From an uncultured Nitrospiraceae bacterium (lineage in GTDB: Bacteria; Nitrospirota; Thermodesulfovibrionia; Thermodesulfovibrionales; SM23-35): a DNA stretch of 64,000 nt. The stretch is taken from contig CAKZPA010000003.1 in NCBI GenBank assembly GCA_937138415.1, forward strand, positions 23,897 to 87,896, in the 5' to 3' direction. This document shows, in pieces, positions 20,532 through 30,534 of this stretch. The notes beneath the pieces were generated by a model. It ran no database searches, was not told the DNA's origin, and saw only the letters and a program-made list of their open reading frames with translations. The position numbers were made by a program, and so were the translations under genes. Every line of letters starts with the position of its first letter. Within the stretch, counting starts at the first letter, position 1.

Positions 20532-21607
20532 AGATTGCGGTCAATACGGGCGGTGGCGATGCCCCGGGGCTGAATGCCGTCATTCGGAGCGTCGTCCTCG
20601 CCGCCAACCGAAAAGGCTGGGAGGTGTACGGGATTAAATACGGGTACCGGGGCCTTCTCGACACGAAACAGATAGTGAGGCTCACGCCCGAATACGTCTG
20701 GGACATCACAAATATCGGCGGCACGATCCTCGGTACGGCAATCAAAGGGGACCCGTTCAATTTCCCCATGGCAACGATTGATGGGACGTACGTCGAGACG
20801 GATATTTCGGATACCATCATTTCCAACTTCAAGGCGCTCGGCTTCGATGCGCTCATCGCGATCGGCGGAGACGGGAGTCTTCGCATTGCCAGCAAATTTT
20901 TGAAGAAAGGGTTGCCGATCATCGGGGTCCCGAAGACCATCGATAACGACATCAGTTCGACCGACTTCACCTTTGGCTTCGACACCGCCGTCAATACCGC
21001 CACCGAAGCGATCGACAAACTGCATACGACCGCAAAATCACACGACCGGGTCATGGTCGTCGAGGTGATGGGAAGATACGTGGGCTGGATTGCCTTGCAC
21101 TCCGGCATTTCCGGATCCGCGGACGTCATCCTCATTCCCGAGATACCCTTCGACATCGAGAAAGTCTGCAACAAGGTCAGGCAGCGCGCGCTTATCGGCC
21201 AGGACTATTCGATCGTCGTCGTCGCGGAGGGCGCAAAACCGGTCGGAGGGGACGTCACCGTCCTCGAGCAGGCACCAGTCGGCGGAGAGGTCAGGCTCGG
21301 GGGGATAGGCCGAAAAGTTGCCGACGCAATCGGGAGGATGACGGGGAAGGAAACGAGGCACATCGTCCTCGGACATCTCCAGAGGGGAGGCGCTCCGACG
21401 ACATTCGATCGGCTCCTCGCCCTGAGGTTCGGCGTCGCAGCGGTCAATCTCGCGGAAGCCGGAAAGTTTGGCTACATGGCAGCTCTCCGTTCAACGGAAA
21501 TCGTCTGCGTGCCCATAGAGGAAGCGATCGGTCAGATGAAGTCCGTTTCGCCGGACTCGGATATCGTTCAGACGGCGCGCTCGCTCGGCATCAGCTTCGG
21601 GGACTGA
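20528..21607 (+). CDS. pfkA: 6-phosphofructokinase
   Basis: Start trimmed to MKIAVNTGGGDAPGLNAVIRS; IGGDGSLRIA; VPKTIDNDI; MGRYVGWIAL. Confidence 0.9.
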   Translation: MKIAVNTGGGDAPGLNAVIRSVVLAANRKGWEVYGIKYGYRGLLDTKQIVRLTPEYVWDITNIGGTILGTAIKGDPFNFPMATIDGTYVETDISDTIISNFKALGFDALIAIGGDGSLRIASKFLKKGLPIIGVPKTIDNDISSTDFTFGFDTAVNTATEAIDKLHTTAKSHDRVMVVEVMGRYVGWIALHSGISGSADVILIPEIPFDIEKVCNKVRQRALIGQDYSIVVVAEGAKPVGGDVTVLEQAPVGGEVRLGGIGRKVADAIGRMTGKETRHIVLGHLQRGGAPTTFDRLLALRFGVAAVNLAEAGKFGYMAALRSTEIVCVPIEEAIGQMKSVSPDSDIVQTARSLGISFGD

Positions 21608-22535
21608 CGATCCGAAGTTCCTCTATTGTGCACGACATGTCCTCGGGCGGTGGGCTTGAAAATTCCATGTACTGACCCGTGACCGGATGGACGAACCCCA
21701 GCAGCGCTGCATGGAGCATCTGACGGGGAACGTGGAGCAGTCCCTTCCCCCTGATGGCGAGCGATACCTTTCTCCCGTATGTCCTGTCGCCGACGACCGG
21801 ATGGCCGATTGCGGCGAAGTGGACTCTGATTTGATGCGTCCTTCCGGTTCCGAGCGTGACCCCGATCAGTGTCGCGGCACCGAATCGCTTGAGCACCTTC
21901 CACGAGGTCCACGCCTCTTTCCCCCTCTTCGTCCTCGTCGACATCTTTTTCCTGTCGGTTAGTGAGCGGCCGATTTCGAGGTCGATGGTGCCTTCGTCCC
22001 CTCTCAAGTCGCCAAAGACGAGCGCCCGGTAGCTTCTCCGAATGCTCCGCCTTTGAAACTGCCCGACGAGGCTATAGTAGGCATAGTCATCCAGGGCAAC
22101 GACCATAACGCCCGACGTATCCTTGTCGAGCCTGTGAACCACGCCCGGTCTGAGAGGCGCTCCCACGGACGCGAAGTGGTCGCAGACCGACGCGAGCGCG
22201 TTCATCAACGTCCCGCGTGCGTGCCCCGCCGCCGGGTAGACAACCATGCCAGGGGGCTTGTTTACAACGATTAACTGATCGTCTCGATAGAGGATATCGA
22301 GGGGTATAGGCTCCGGGACGAGGACCCCGGCCGTCTTTTCGCCGAACTCGATGACGACGACGTCATTTCCTCTCACCCTGTAGCTGGCCGCGACCTCTGT
22401 GCCGTTGACGAGTACGTCACGGTTCCCGATCATTTTTTGGATCTGCGAGCGGCTGACTTTCGTCTTCCGGGCGAGGAAGAGATCGATCCGCTCGCCTGCT
22501 TCCGCAGGATGAATAACGATCTGTTCTCGCCGCAT
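21591..22535 (-). CDS. RluA/RluD family pseudouridine synthase
   Basis: S4-like N-terminus (RIDLFLARKTKVSRSQIQKMI); GVVHRLDKDTSGVMVVA; GRTHQIRVHFAAIGHPVVGDRTYG. Confidence 0.93.
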   Translation of the reverse strand: MRREQIVIHPAEAGERIDLFLARKTKVSRSQIQKMIGNRDVLVNGTEVAASYRVRGNDVVVIEFGEKTAGVLVPEPIPLDILYRDDQLIVVNKPPGMVVYPAAGHARGTLMNALASVCDHFASVGAPLRPGVVHRLDKDTSGVMVVALDDYAYYSLVGQFQRRSIRRSYRALVFGDLRGDEGTIDLEIGRSLTDRKKMSTRTKRGKEAWTSWKVLKRFGAATLIGVTLGTGRTHQIRVHFAAIGHPVVGDRTYGRKVSLAIRGKGLLHVPRQMLHAALLGFVHPVTGQYMEFSSPPPEDMSCTIEELRIVSPRS

Positions 22536-22772
22536 GAACGATCAACCCCCGCAAATGCACGAGAAGAGTGCGGCTTTTCTAAGAACAATTATGTTTCGAT
22601 ACGGATAATCTCTCGCCGTCATCGAATGAAAGAACGTTTCGTCTGACAGGGCGGATTTGCCGAGCGAAAGCTCTGTCTGTACTTTCCCGTGGCATCTCAT
22701 CACCCTCGCGACCCGTTCATCTACCGCTCACCGCCTGTGACGTTCGGTCGAGTATCGCGCCGGCTCCCGATG

Positions 22773-23522
22773 TCAGCGGCATATCTTCCGTTCCACCTGC
22801 GCGCAGATGCCGTAGAGCATGTTCATCTCCCACTCGGTCAGTCCGGCCCTTGCGATGAGGCGCGCGAGGTTCTTCATGATCTTCGCTTCGAGGTCCGTGT
22901 TTCCGCGAGGAATGTATTCGAGCAGCTTGAGCGTCGACTCGACCCTCCCGTAGAAATGCTGAAGTTTCTCCTGCGTTACCAGCTTCGGCAGTGACGCGCC
23001 CCACACGCCTTGGGTCAATTCATACGCGACGAGCATGACGCTCTGCGCGAGATTGAGAGATGGCGCCGCCGCATCGGACGGTATGGTGACGAGCAGACCG
23101 CACCTGTTCACTTCACTGTTGGTGAGTCCGTTTCGCTCCCTTCCGAACACGATCGCAACCTTGTTCTTCGCCGCTACCGAAACGATCCTTTCGACGCCGT
23201 CTCTGAGAGGAAGGATCAATCCCCTTCGCCTTCCGAGCCTCCGCGTCGTCCCGACAATCAGGTGTTTGTCGCGGATCGCGCCATCGAAGGTTGCGTGCAC
23301 CCTCGCCTGTTTGAGAATCTCATAGCCCTGACACGCCATCCACCGCGCCTCCCTTGTCCGAAACCGGACAGGGTTCACCAACTCGAGATTCCTGAACCCC
23401 ATATTGAGCAGGGCTCTCCCGGCAGCCCCGACATTTCCGGGTTCCCGGGGTTCGACAAGGATGAAGGAGACGTTCTCTTTCCATGACGGATTCATGCCGA
23501 TAGCCATTATACCAGAAGGCAC
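22773..23522 (-). CDS. TrmJ-like SpoU-family RNA methyltransferase
   Basis: FILVEPREPGNVGAAGRALLNMGF...VFGRERNGLTNSEVNRCGLLVTIPSDAAAPSLNLAQSV. Confidence 0.9.
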   Translation of the reverse strand: MPSGIMAIGMNPSWKENVSFILVEPREPGNVGAAGRALLNMGFRNLELVNPVRFRTREARWMACQGYEILKQARVHATFDGAIRDKHLIVGTTRRLGRRRGLILPLRDGVERIVSVAAKNKVAIVFGRERNGLTNSEVNRCGLLVTIPSDAAAPSLNLAQSVMLVAYELTQGVWGASLPKLVTQEKLQHFYGRVESTLKLLEYIPRGNTDLEAKIMKNLARLIARAGLTEWEMNMLYGICAQVERKICR

Positions 23523-23715
23523 GTTCTCGTCACAGATCGTTCGTTGATTGCGAAGACGGGCTTGCAGTATACTGATGCATCGACCGTTTCACGCGCTAAC
23601 ACTTTTCATTCATAAATTTCGGGCGATGGTGAGAGGACGTAGTGTTCGAGCGGGTTTATTGTGCCGGTGTTCAAATACTGTGCATTCGATACTAACGGGG
23701 CACAATCGCCTCGCA

Positions 23716-23741
23716 GGCCCTCCGATCTCCATCGGGGGGCC
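23716..23741. repeat. Inverted repeat / hairpin in intergenic region
   Basis: GGCCCTCCGAT-CTCC-ATCGGGGGGCC, 11-bp stem with one T:G pair. Confidence 0.5.
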
Positions 23742-23857
23742 GAGAACGGGCGAGAATACCCCGTCCCGTCTCGTGAAGGTATGGATAATCTGGGCCAAGG
23801 GGAATTGGCACATGTCCGGGTCCGTCGACAACGTCGAGCATTGCTGATGCCGATGTA

Positions 23858-23882
23858 TCGTCCTGAGCCTGCCGAAGGACCC
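23858..23882. repeat. REP-like dispersed palindrome
   Basis: TCGTCCTGAGCCTGCCGAAGGACCC resembles the widespread intergenic TCCTTCGxCAxGCTCAGGA motif. Confidence 0.45.
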
Positions 23883-24055
23883 GCCAAGGGCCTGCAGGCA
23901 TATCCATCGCACGTTGTCGCCAAATGCGGGTCGTAGACGACATGAGCCGCCATCCCCGACCCGATTTGGGAACCTGGTTTTCACTATTGTCCGATTTGTC
24001 CGGGCGATGACAAACGTCCACACGACCGAAACACGTGTACCCGAAAGGAGCGCAT

Positions 24056-24607
24056 ATGGAAAAGTTCTTTCTCGAAAGGAATTCCGCCGCCCTCGTCATC
24101 ATCGACATCCAGGAGCGTCTCGCAGCCGTCATGAAGATGAAAGACGCGGTCGTCAACAACTGTCTTCACCTCATCGAGCTTGCGAAAATGTACTCGATCC
24201 CGATCATTCTCACCGAACAGTACCCGAAAGGTTTGGGACCGACCGTGGAACCATTACGCGCCGCTCTGCCCGACGTGCAGCCGATCGAGAAACTGGCCTT
24301 CAGTTGCTGTGACGAACCCTCGTTCCTCGACGCGATCAGAGGCATCGGGAGGACGTCTCTTATCGTCACGGGGATGGAAACCCATATCTGCGTCCTCCAG
24401 ACGAGCATCGGCCTTCTCAGGGAAGGTTACAGTGTCCATCTCGTGAAGGACGCCGTGTGCTCGAGGACGAAGGAGAATTGGAAGGTTGCCTGCGAATTCA
24501 TCCGAGATGCGGGAGGGGTTATCACCTGCACGGAAACGGTCCTTTTCCAGCTCCTCAAGGTTGCGGGCACAGAAGAATTTAAAGCCATTTCGAAGAGAAT
24601 TAAATGA
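24056..24607 (+). CDS. Isochorismatase-family cysteine hydrolase
   Basis: ALVIIDIQERLAAVM...TEQYPKGLGPTVEPLR...LIVTGMETHICVLQTSIGLL. Confidence 0.92.
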   Translation: MEKFFLERNSAALVIIDIQERLAAVMKMKDAVVNNCLHLIELAKMYSIPIILTEQYPKGLGPTVEPLRAALPDVQPIEKLAFSCCDEPSFLDAIRGIGRTSLIVTGMETHICVLQTSIGLLREGYSVHLVKDAVCSRTKENWKVACEFIRDAGGVITCTETVLFQLLKVAGTEEFKAISKRIK

Positions 24608-24849
24608 CTCCCATGGGCGGTGAATGGGTCGAGGTCTCTATTACATACGACCCCCTCGAGGCGGAGATGATCAGAGACGTCCTCGAGAGCGGGGGTATCC
24701 CTGTCGTTCTCCGCTCGTCGAAAGTAACCCCGTACCCGGTGAATATCGGAAAAATGGGCGAGATAAGAATCCTGGTGCGGAAGGAAGACCGGGAAGCGGC
24801 CGAAGAAGCGCTACAGGCGGAGACGGAAAAGACTACCGAAGATACCTGA
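24604..24849 (+). CDS. DUF2007-family putative signal-transducing protein
   Basis: WVEVSITYDPLEAEMIRDVLESGGIPVVLRSS...GEIRILVRKEDREAAEEAL. Confidence 0.75.
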   Translation: MTPMGGEWVEVSITYDPLEAEMIRDVLESGGIPVVLRSSKVTPYPVNIGKMGEIRILVRKEDREAAEEALQAETEKTTEDT

Positions 24850-25444
24850 CCTTCATTTCGAAAGGCTGTTTTTGAGGCCCCGCGACCGGCCGTTCTGGAT
24901 ACCCGACAGCGACCACCGCCATGAATTCTCCCCTCGGTTCACCCAGGAAGTGGAGTACTTCATCCTTGAGGAGGAATAAAATCCCCAGCCACACCGTTCC
25001 AATGCCCAGAGAAGTCGCTGCGAGGAGCATATTTTCCACCGCAGCCGCGGAACTCTGGATCTCCATGGTGCGGAAAAAATCCCGCGCCATGCCTTTTTCG
25101 ATTTCGAAGAGCTCTGTCCCGCGCTCGACGAGGTCGCCCGTATTCGCCACGGCGATGACGACGGGCGCACTCAGGATGCTCCGTGCCGCCATACGGAGCA
25201 AGGCAGACGCGGGTTTCGGAAATTCAGCCGACTTCGCCGTCACGAGCTGCGCCAGTTCCTGCTTCTTCGAACCGCGAATGACGATGAATTTCCACGGCTG
25301 CTGGTTGTGGGCAGATGGCGCTTCGTTCGCGGCACGAAGGAGAAGGGTGACAATCTCATCGGGCACATCCCGTTCAGAAAATCTCCGTACGCTCCGCCGC
25401 TTGCGGATCGCGTCTAACGTCTCATTGTGAGGGTACCCGGGCAA
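24833..25444 (-). CDS. Nitroreductase family protein
   Basis: ETLDAIRKRRSVRRFSERDVPDEIV...EAPSAHNQQPWKFIVIRG...LGIGTVWLGI. Confidence 0.9.
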   Translation of the reverse strand: MPGYPHNETLDAIRKRRSVRRFSERDVPDEIVTLLLRAANEAPSAHNQQPWKFIVIRGSKKQELAQLVTAKSAEFPKPASALLRMAARSILSAPVVIAVANTGDLVERGTELFEIEKGMARDFFRTMEIQSSAAAVENMLLAATSLGIGTVWLGILFLLKDEVLHFLGEPRGEFMAVVAVGYPERPVAGPQKQPFEMKVRYLR

Positions 25445-25458
25445 AGAAGGGGCGTCTC

Positions 25459-26886
25459 TTAGAAGCCTTTGACCGCCATCCTCGCAAACTCAACAAGGGC
25501 TGTCGGGAATACGCCGATGATGAGGACTGCAGCGGTCGTAACCGCGAGGGCGACTCCGCTCGAGAAAGACGTGGAGAGACTGACCGTTACCTTCGGATCT
25601 CTCATGTACATGTACATGACAATCCTGAGGTAAAAGTATGCCGATATCGCGCTGAAGATCACCGCAACGACGACAAGCCACGTATACCCCGCGTTGACCG
25701 CCGCCATGAAGATATACAGTTTGCCGATAAAGCCGGCAGTCGGAGGGATTCCGGTGAGAGAGAACATAAAAATGAGCATGAGCGCCGCAGCCATTGGGTG
25801 GGTCTTTGAAAGTCCCTCATAGTCGTAGATACTGTCACCTTTGAACCCTTCGCTCCTCAGCATGATGATGACCGCAAACGCGCCGATGTTCATGAACGCG
25901 TAAATCATGAGGTAGTTCATCATGCTCGCGAGCCCTTCGTTGTTCGCGACGATGACGCCGAGCAGTGCGTACCCGGCATGCGCGATCGACGAATACGCGA
26001 GCATCCTCTTTATGTTCGTCTGCGCGAGCGCGATGATGTTCCCGACCGCCATCGTGAGGATGGCCAGGGGAATCAGAATGGTCACCCAGTCCACGCGTGC
26101 CGCCGCGAAGGCAACGAGGAAAACTCGCCCGATGACAGCGAAACCGGCCGCTTTGGGCCCGACCGACATGAACGCGGTAATCGAGGTGGGTGCTCCTTCG
26201 TACACGTCGGGTGCCCACATATGGAACGGGGCAGCGGCAATTTTGAATCCGAATGCGACCATCAGGAACAAGATCGAGAGCAGAAGAGAAACGTTGTCGT
26301 AGAGCCCGCGCTCGACGATAAAGGCTGCAATCCCCTTGAGGTCCGTCGTTCCGGTCAAACCGTAGACAATCGAGATACCGTAGAGAAGAAATCCTGATGA
26401 AAACGCGCCGAGCAGGAAATACTTCAACGCTGCTTCGTTGGACTTGATATCGTGCCTGATGAAACCGGCGAGGATATAAGTGCTGAGCGCCATGAGTTCG
26501 AGCCCGAGGTAGAGGACGATCAGGTCTCCCGCAGACGCCATAATCATCATGCCGATCGTCGAGAAGAGGATGAGGCTGTAATACTCCCCATAATTCACCC
26601 TCTCGATGGCAATGTACTTGATGGATATGAGGATGGAGAGGATGACATTGACGAAGAAGATGATCTTGAAAAACGTGCTGTACCCGTCGGAGATAAACAT
26701 CGTCCCGAACGTCTCACCGCGCGGACCGAGCAGCGTGAGCGCCACGAGAGCGACGCCCGCCATGCTGATGACCGCAACCGCCTCCTTCTTTTTGACCACG
26801 AGGTCGATCAGCATTACGAAGAGCGCAAGCGCCGTCATGAGGAGTTCCGGTACTATCGGCGTCAGATCGGGAAGCTGAAAATTCAT
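25459..26886 (-). CDS. nuoN: NADH-quinone oxidoreductase subunit N
   Basis: Antiporter-like membrane protein; ALKYFLLGAFSSGFLLYGISIVYGLTG; SLTGIPPTAGFIGKLYIF; last in nuo operon. Confidence 0.94.
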   Translation of the reverse strand: MNFQLPDLTPIVPELLMTALALFVMLIDLVVKKKEAVAVISMAGVALVALTLLGPRGETFGTMFISDGYSTFFKIIFFVNVILSILISIKYIAIERVNYGEYYSLILFSTIGMMIMASAGDLIVLYLGLELMALSTYILAGFIRHDIKSNEAALKYFLLGAFSSGFLLYGISIVYGLTGTTDLKGIAAFIVERGLYDNVSLLLSILFLMVAFGFKIAAAPFHMWAPDVYEGAPTSITAFMSVGPKAAGFAVIGRVFLVAFAAARVDWVTILIPLAILTMAVGNIIALAQTNIKRMLAYSSIAHAGYALLGVIVANNEGLASMMNYLMIYAFMNIGAFAVIIMLRSEGFKGDSIYDYEGLSKTHPMAAALMLIFMFSLTGIPPTAGFIGKLYIFMAAVNAGYTWLVVVAVIFSAISAYFYLRIVMYMYMRDPKVTVSLSTSFSSGVALAVTTAAVLIIGVFPTALVEFARMAVKGF

Positions 26887-28424
26887 CTGATTACCTCCAG
26901 CACAGCTTTAGCCGCTACCGCCTCCTGCATCCCAGCGGAGGAAACCCTCTCGAGGAGGTGCGCAACAGAGGGGTGCATAAAACTGAGGAACGTATTCGGA
27001 TACACTCCTATCCAGAGTACGAGAATGATGAGGGGAATCAAGGTAATCGTCTCCCGAACGTTCATGTCGGGGAGACCATAGACTTTCGGATTGACCTCCA
27101 TGAAGAATATGCGCTGATAGAGCCAGAGCATGTATCCCGCACCGATGATAATGCCTGTGCACGCGAGCACACCCACGAGCTTGCTCTTCATAAAGCCGCC
27201 GAGCAGGATGAGGAATTCCCCGATGAACCCGTTCGTCGCCGGCAGTCCAATCGACGCCAGGGTGAAGACCATGAAGAACGACGCGTAAATGGGCATGACG
27301 GTCGCGAGACCGCCGTAATCGACGATGAGCCTCGAATGGGTTCTGTCGTACACGATCCCCACGGACAAGAAGAGCGCGCCGGTCACGATACCGTGATTGA
27401 TCATCTGGAGGATGCCTCCTTCAATCCCCTGCGTGTTCAGGGCAAAAATGCCGAGCGTGACGAAGCCCATGTGGCTGACAGAACTGTAGGCGATGAGCCG
27501 CTTCAAATCGGTCTGCGCGAGGCAGATGACGGCGCCGTAAATGATCGCGATGACCGACAGCGTGAGCATGACCGGTGTCATCGCTTTCGCCGCCTCCGGG
27601 AAAAGCGGCAGCGAGAACCTCAGGAACCCGTACGCGCCCATCTTGATGAGGATGGCCGCGAGGATGACGCTGCCCGCCGTCGGCGCCTCCGTGTGCGCAT
27701 CCGGAAGCCAGGTGTGGACCGGCCACATCGGAACCTTCACCGCGAACGCCGCGAAGAAAGCCCAGAAGAGCCACAATTGCATCGTATAAGGATACGTCCT
27801 CGTCATGAGGTCGAGAATGTTGAACGTCTTGCCTCCATAGAGGTAGAGCACGATAATGCCGACGAGCATGAGGACGCTCCCGACGAGCGTATAGAGGAAG
27901 AACTTGATCGCCGCGTAGACCCTGTTGGGGCCACCCCAAACGCCGATGATGAGGAACATCGGGATGAGCATGGCTTCCCAGAAAAGGTAGAAGAGGAAGA
28001 AGTCGAGCGAGCAGAAGACGCCGATCATGAACGACGTCGTGAGGAGAATCGAGATGTAAAACTCTTTCACCTTCTTCGTGATCGACTCCCACGAGATGAG
28101 GACGCACAGGATGGCAGTGAGCGTCGAGAGGAGAACGAGGAGAATGCTTATCCCGTCAACGCCGAGGAAGTAATGGATATTCCAGTTCGGAATCCAGCTG
28201 TGACGCTCGACGAACTGCATCTTGTGTGTCGTCTTATCGAACTCCGTGAAGAGTGGCAAGGAGAGGAGGAACGTTGCAATGCTCGTGACGAGTGCGATGA
28301 ACTTCGTGAGGAGCTCCCATGATCGCCTCATGATTAAAATGAGGAGAGATCCCAGAATCGGCAAGAAGATGAGCAGACTAAGAATCGGGTAGCTCAAGTG
28401 ATTCATGATTACCTGTTGTTCCAT
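26883..28424 (-). CDS. nuoM: NADH-quinone oxidoreductase subunit M
   Basis: FWEAMLIPMFLIIGVWGG; KVPMWPVHTWLPDAHTEAPTAGSVILAAILIKMGAYGFLRF. Confidence 0.95.
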   Translation of the reverse strand: MEQQVIMNHLSYPILSLLIFLPILGSLLILIMRRSWELLTKFIALVTSIATFLLSLPLFTEFDKTTHKMQFVERHSWIPNWNIHYFLGVDGISILLVLLSTLTAILCVLISWESITKKVKEFYISILLTTSFMIGVFCSLDFFLFYLFWEAMLIPMFLIIGVWGGPNRVYAAIKFFLYTLVGSVLMLVGIIVLYLYGGKTFNILDLMTRTYPYTMQLWLFWAFFAAFAVKVPMWPVHTWLPDAHTEAPTAGSVILAAILIKMGAYGFLRFSLPLFPEAAKAMTPVMLTLSVIAIIYGAVICLAQTDLKRLIAYSSVSHMGFVTLGIFALNTQGIEGGILQMINHGIVTGALFLSVGIVYDRTHSRLIVDYGGLATVMPIYASFFMVFTLASIGLPATNGFIGEFLILLGGFMKSKLVGVLACTGIIIGAGYMLWLYQRIFFMEVNPKVYGLPDMNVRETITLIPLIILVLWIGVYPNTFLSFMHPSVAHLLERVSSAGMQEAVAAKAVLEVIR

Positions 28425-28430
28425 ATCGTC

Positions 28431-30533
28431 TTATCTCATAAAATAGAGGAGCGCTAGGATGAAGACCGCCCCCGCTGCCATGAAGATGCCGTAGTGTTCC
28501 ACGATGCCCGTCTGGATCTTCCGGAGGCTCTGACTGAACCGTCCGATCGCACCCGGCACGCCATTGACGATGCCCTCGATAATCTTTGCATCCGTTATCG
28601 CAACGAGCACGCTGTTCGCGATCCAGAGTGTCGGCTTCACGATCGTATAGTGGTAAAGCTCATCGACGTAGTACTTGCGGAAAGAGATTCTGTAGAGCAT
28701 CGAGAATTGCTCCGCGAGTTTTTTCGGCAGATCCGTCTTCCTCAGGTAGAAGAAAGCCGCGAGTCCTATGCCGAGCAGAGCGATCGTCGTCGACAGCCCC
28801 ATGACCGCCCATTCTTCGGCGTGCGTGCCATGGAATTCCGGATGTCCGAGAACCGGCTCGAGAAAATGCGCGAAATGCGCGCCGCCGCCAAGGATCGGCG
28901 GGATCCCTACCCATCCGGCCGCTACCGCTCCGACGGCAAGGAACATAAGCGGGACCGTCATGATCTTTGGCGATTCGTGGATATGGTGCTCGCCGTGATG
29001 AGATCCTTGAGCGCCGTGACCCGCTGCGTGGGTGTTATGCCCCGAACCGTGCGTATCGTGTCCGGGGTCGTGGGAGCCATGTCCCGCATCGTGGGCACCG
29101 TGCCCTGAAGTGTGCGGAGCGGGATGCGCGTGAGCGCTGTGGGTCACCGCGTGCCCGTGCGCCTCCGCGTGGTGTCCGCCGCGGTACGTTCCGTGGAACG
29201 TCAGGAAGATCAGCCTGAACGTGTAGAGAGGCGTGAAAAATGCGACCGCCGTGCCCATGAGCCAGACGAGTTTCCCGACGCTCGAATGGGAAGCGTAGGC
29301 TGACCAGATAATTTCGTCCTTGCTGAAGAATCCGGAAAATCCCGGTACTCCCGCCGCACTGAGCGCCGCGATGATGAAGACCGCGTAAGTAATCGGCATG
29401 TACTTTTTCAAGCCACCCATTTCCTGAATATCGTTCGTATGGACGGCGTGAATCACGCTCCCCGCGGCGAGGAAAAGGAGTGCCTTGAAAAACGCATGGG
29501 TGTACAGGTGGAAAATACCCGCAGCATACGCCCCGACGCCGCACGCGAGGAACATGAGGCCCAGGTGACTGCACGTCGAGTATGCGATGATTCTCTTGAT
29601 GTCGTTCTGAGTAATCGCAATGGTCGCCGCGAACAGAGATGTCGCAGCCCCGATGATCGCCACCGTGTCCATTGCAAACGGCGAAAGATTGAAGATCGGA
29701 TTGCACCTCGCGACCATGAAAACCCCCGCGGTCACCATGGTCGCCGCATGGATGAGGGCGCTCACAGGAGTCGGGCCCTCCATGGCGTCCGGCAACCAGA
29801 CGTGGAGAGGTATCTGGGCCGATTTCCCCACCGCTCCGCAGAAGAGGAGGAGCGCTATGAGCGTGGGCAGGTCGACAGTGAATCCGAGGAAATCGACGCG
29901 CTGCCCAGCGATAGAGGAAACGTTCCCGAACACGTCGGCATAGTGAAGCGTCCCGAACGCGATAAAGACCATGAAAACGCCGATGCCGAAACCGAAATCG
30001 CCGAACCTGTTGACGATAAACGCCTTCTTCCCGGCATCCGCAGCGGATTTTTTGTTGAAGTAATAGCCGATGAGGAAGTAGGAGCAGAGGCCGACGCCTT
30101 CCCAGCCGAAGTAGAGGAGCAGGAAATTATTCCCCATGACGAGCATGAGCATGCAGAAGGTGAACAGGTTCAGGTACGCGAAAAACCGGTAGTACCCCGT
30201 ATCGCCGTGCATGTATCCGATCGAGTAGATGTGGATGAGGGTCGCGCACGTCGTGACGACGATGAGCATCACCGCCGTCAGCGGATCGATGAGAAAACCG
30301 ACGGAGACCTTGAACGTCCCCGAAACGATCCACGAATAGAGGTCTGCATCGATCGTATGGCCCGCGAGGACGTCACGCAACGTGAACAGAGAGCACACCC
30401 ATGAGCCAGCGACGGTAAGGACCCCCGGCCAGTGCGCCCCGTATCTGGTCACTTCCTTGCCGATCAGGATATTGACGATGAACCCGACCAGCGGGAGGAA
30501 AGGTATCAACACATGGTAAAATTGCAGTTCCAT
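28431..30533 (-). CDS. nuoL: NADH-quinone oxidoreductase subunit L, with His-rich loop
   Basis: GWEGVGLCSYFLIGYYF; GKSAQIPLHVWLPDAMEGPTPVSALIHAATMVTAGVF. Confidence 0.95.
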   Translation of the reverse strand: MELQFYHVLIPFLPLVGFIVNILIGKEVTRYGAHWPGVLTVAGSWVCSLFTLRDVLAGHTIDADLYSWIVSGTFKVSVGFLIDPLTAVMLIVVTTCATLIHIYSIGYMHGDTGYYRFFAYLNLFTFCMLMLVMGNNFLLLYFGWEGVGLCSYFLIGYYFNKKSAADAGKKAFIVNRFGDFGFGIGVFMVFIAFGTLHYADVFGNVSSIAGQRVDFLGFTVDLPTLIALLLFCGAVGKSAQIPLHVWLPDAMEGPTPVSALIHAATMVTAGVFMVARCNPIFNLSPFAMDTVAIIGAATSLFAATIAITQNDIKRIIAYSTCSHLGLMFLACGVGAYAAGIFHLYTHAFFKALLFLAAGSVIHAVHTNDIQEMGGLKKYMPITYAVFIIAALSAAGVPGFSGFFSKDEIIWSAYASHSSVGKLVWLMGTAVAFFTPLYTFRLIFLTFHGTYRGGHHAEAHGHAVTHSAHAHPAPHTSGHGAHDAGHGSHDPGHDTHGSGHNTHAAGHGAQGSHHGEHHIHESPKIMTVPLMFLAVGAVAAGWVGIPPILGGGAHFAHFLEPVLGHPEFHGTHAEEWAVMGLSTTIALLGIGLAAFFYLRKTDLPKKLAEQFSMLYRISFRKYYVDELYHYTIVKPTLWIANSVLVAITDAKIIEGIVNGVPGAIGRFSQSLRKIQTGIVEHYGIFMAAGAVFILALLYFMR

Positions 30534-30534
30534 G

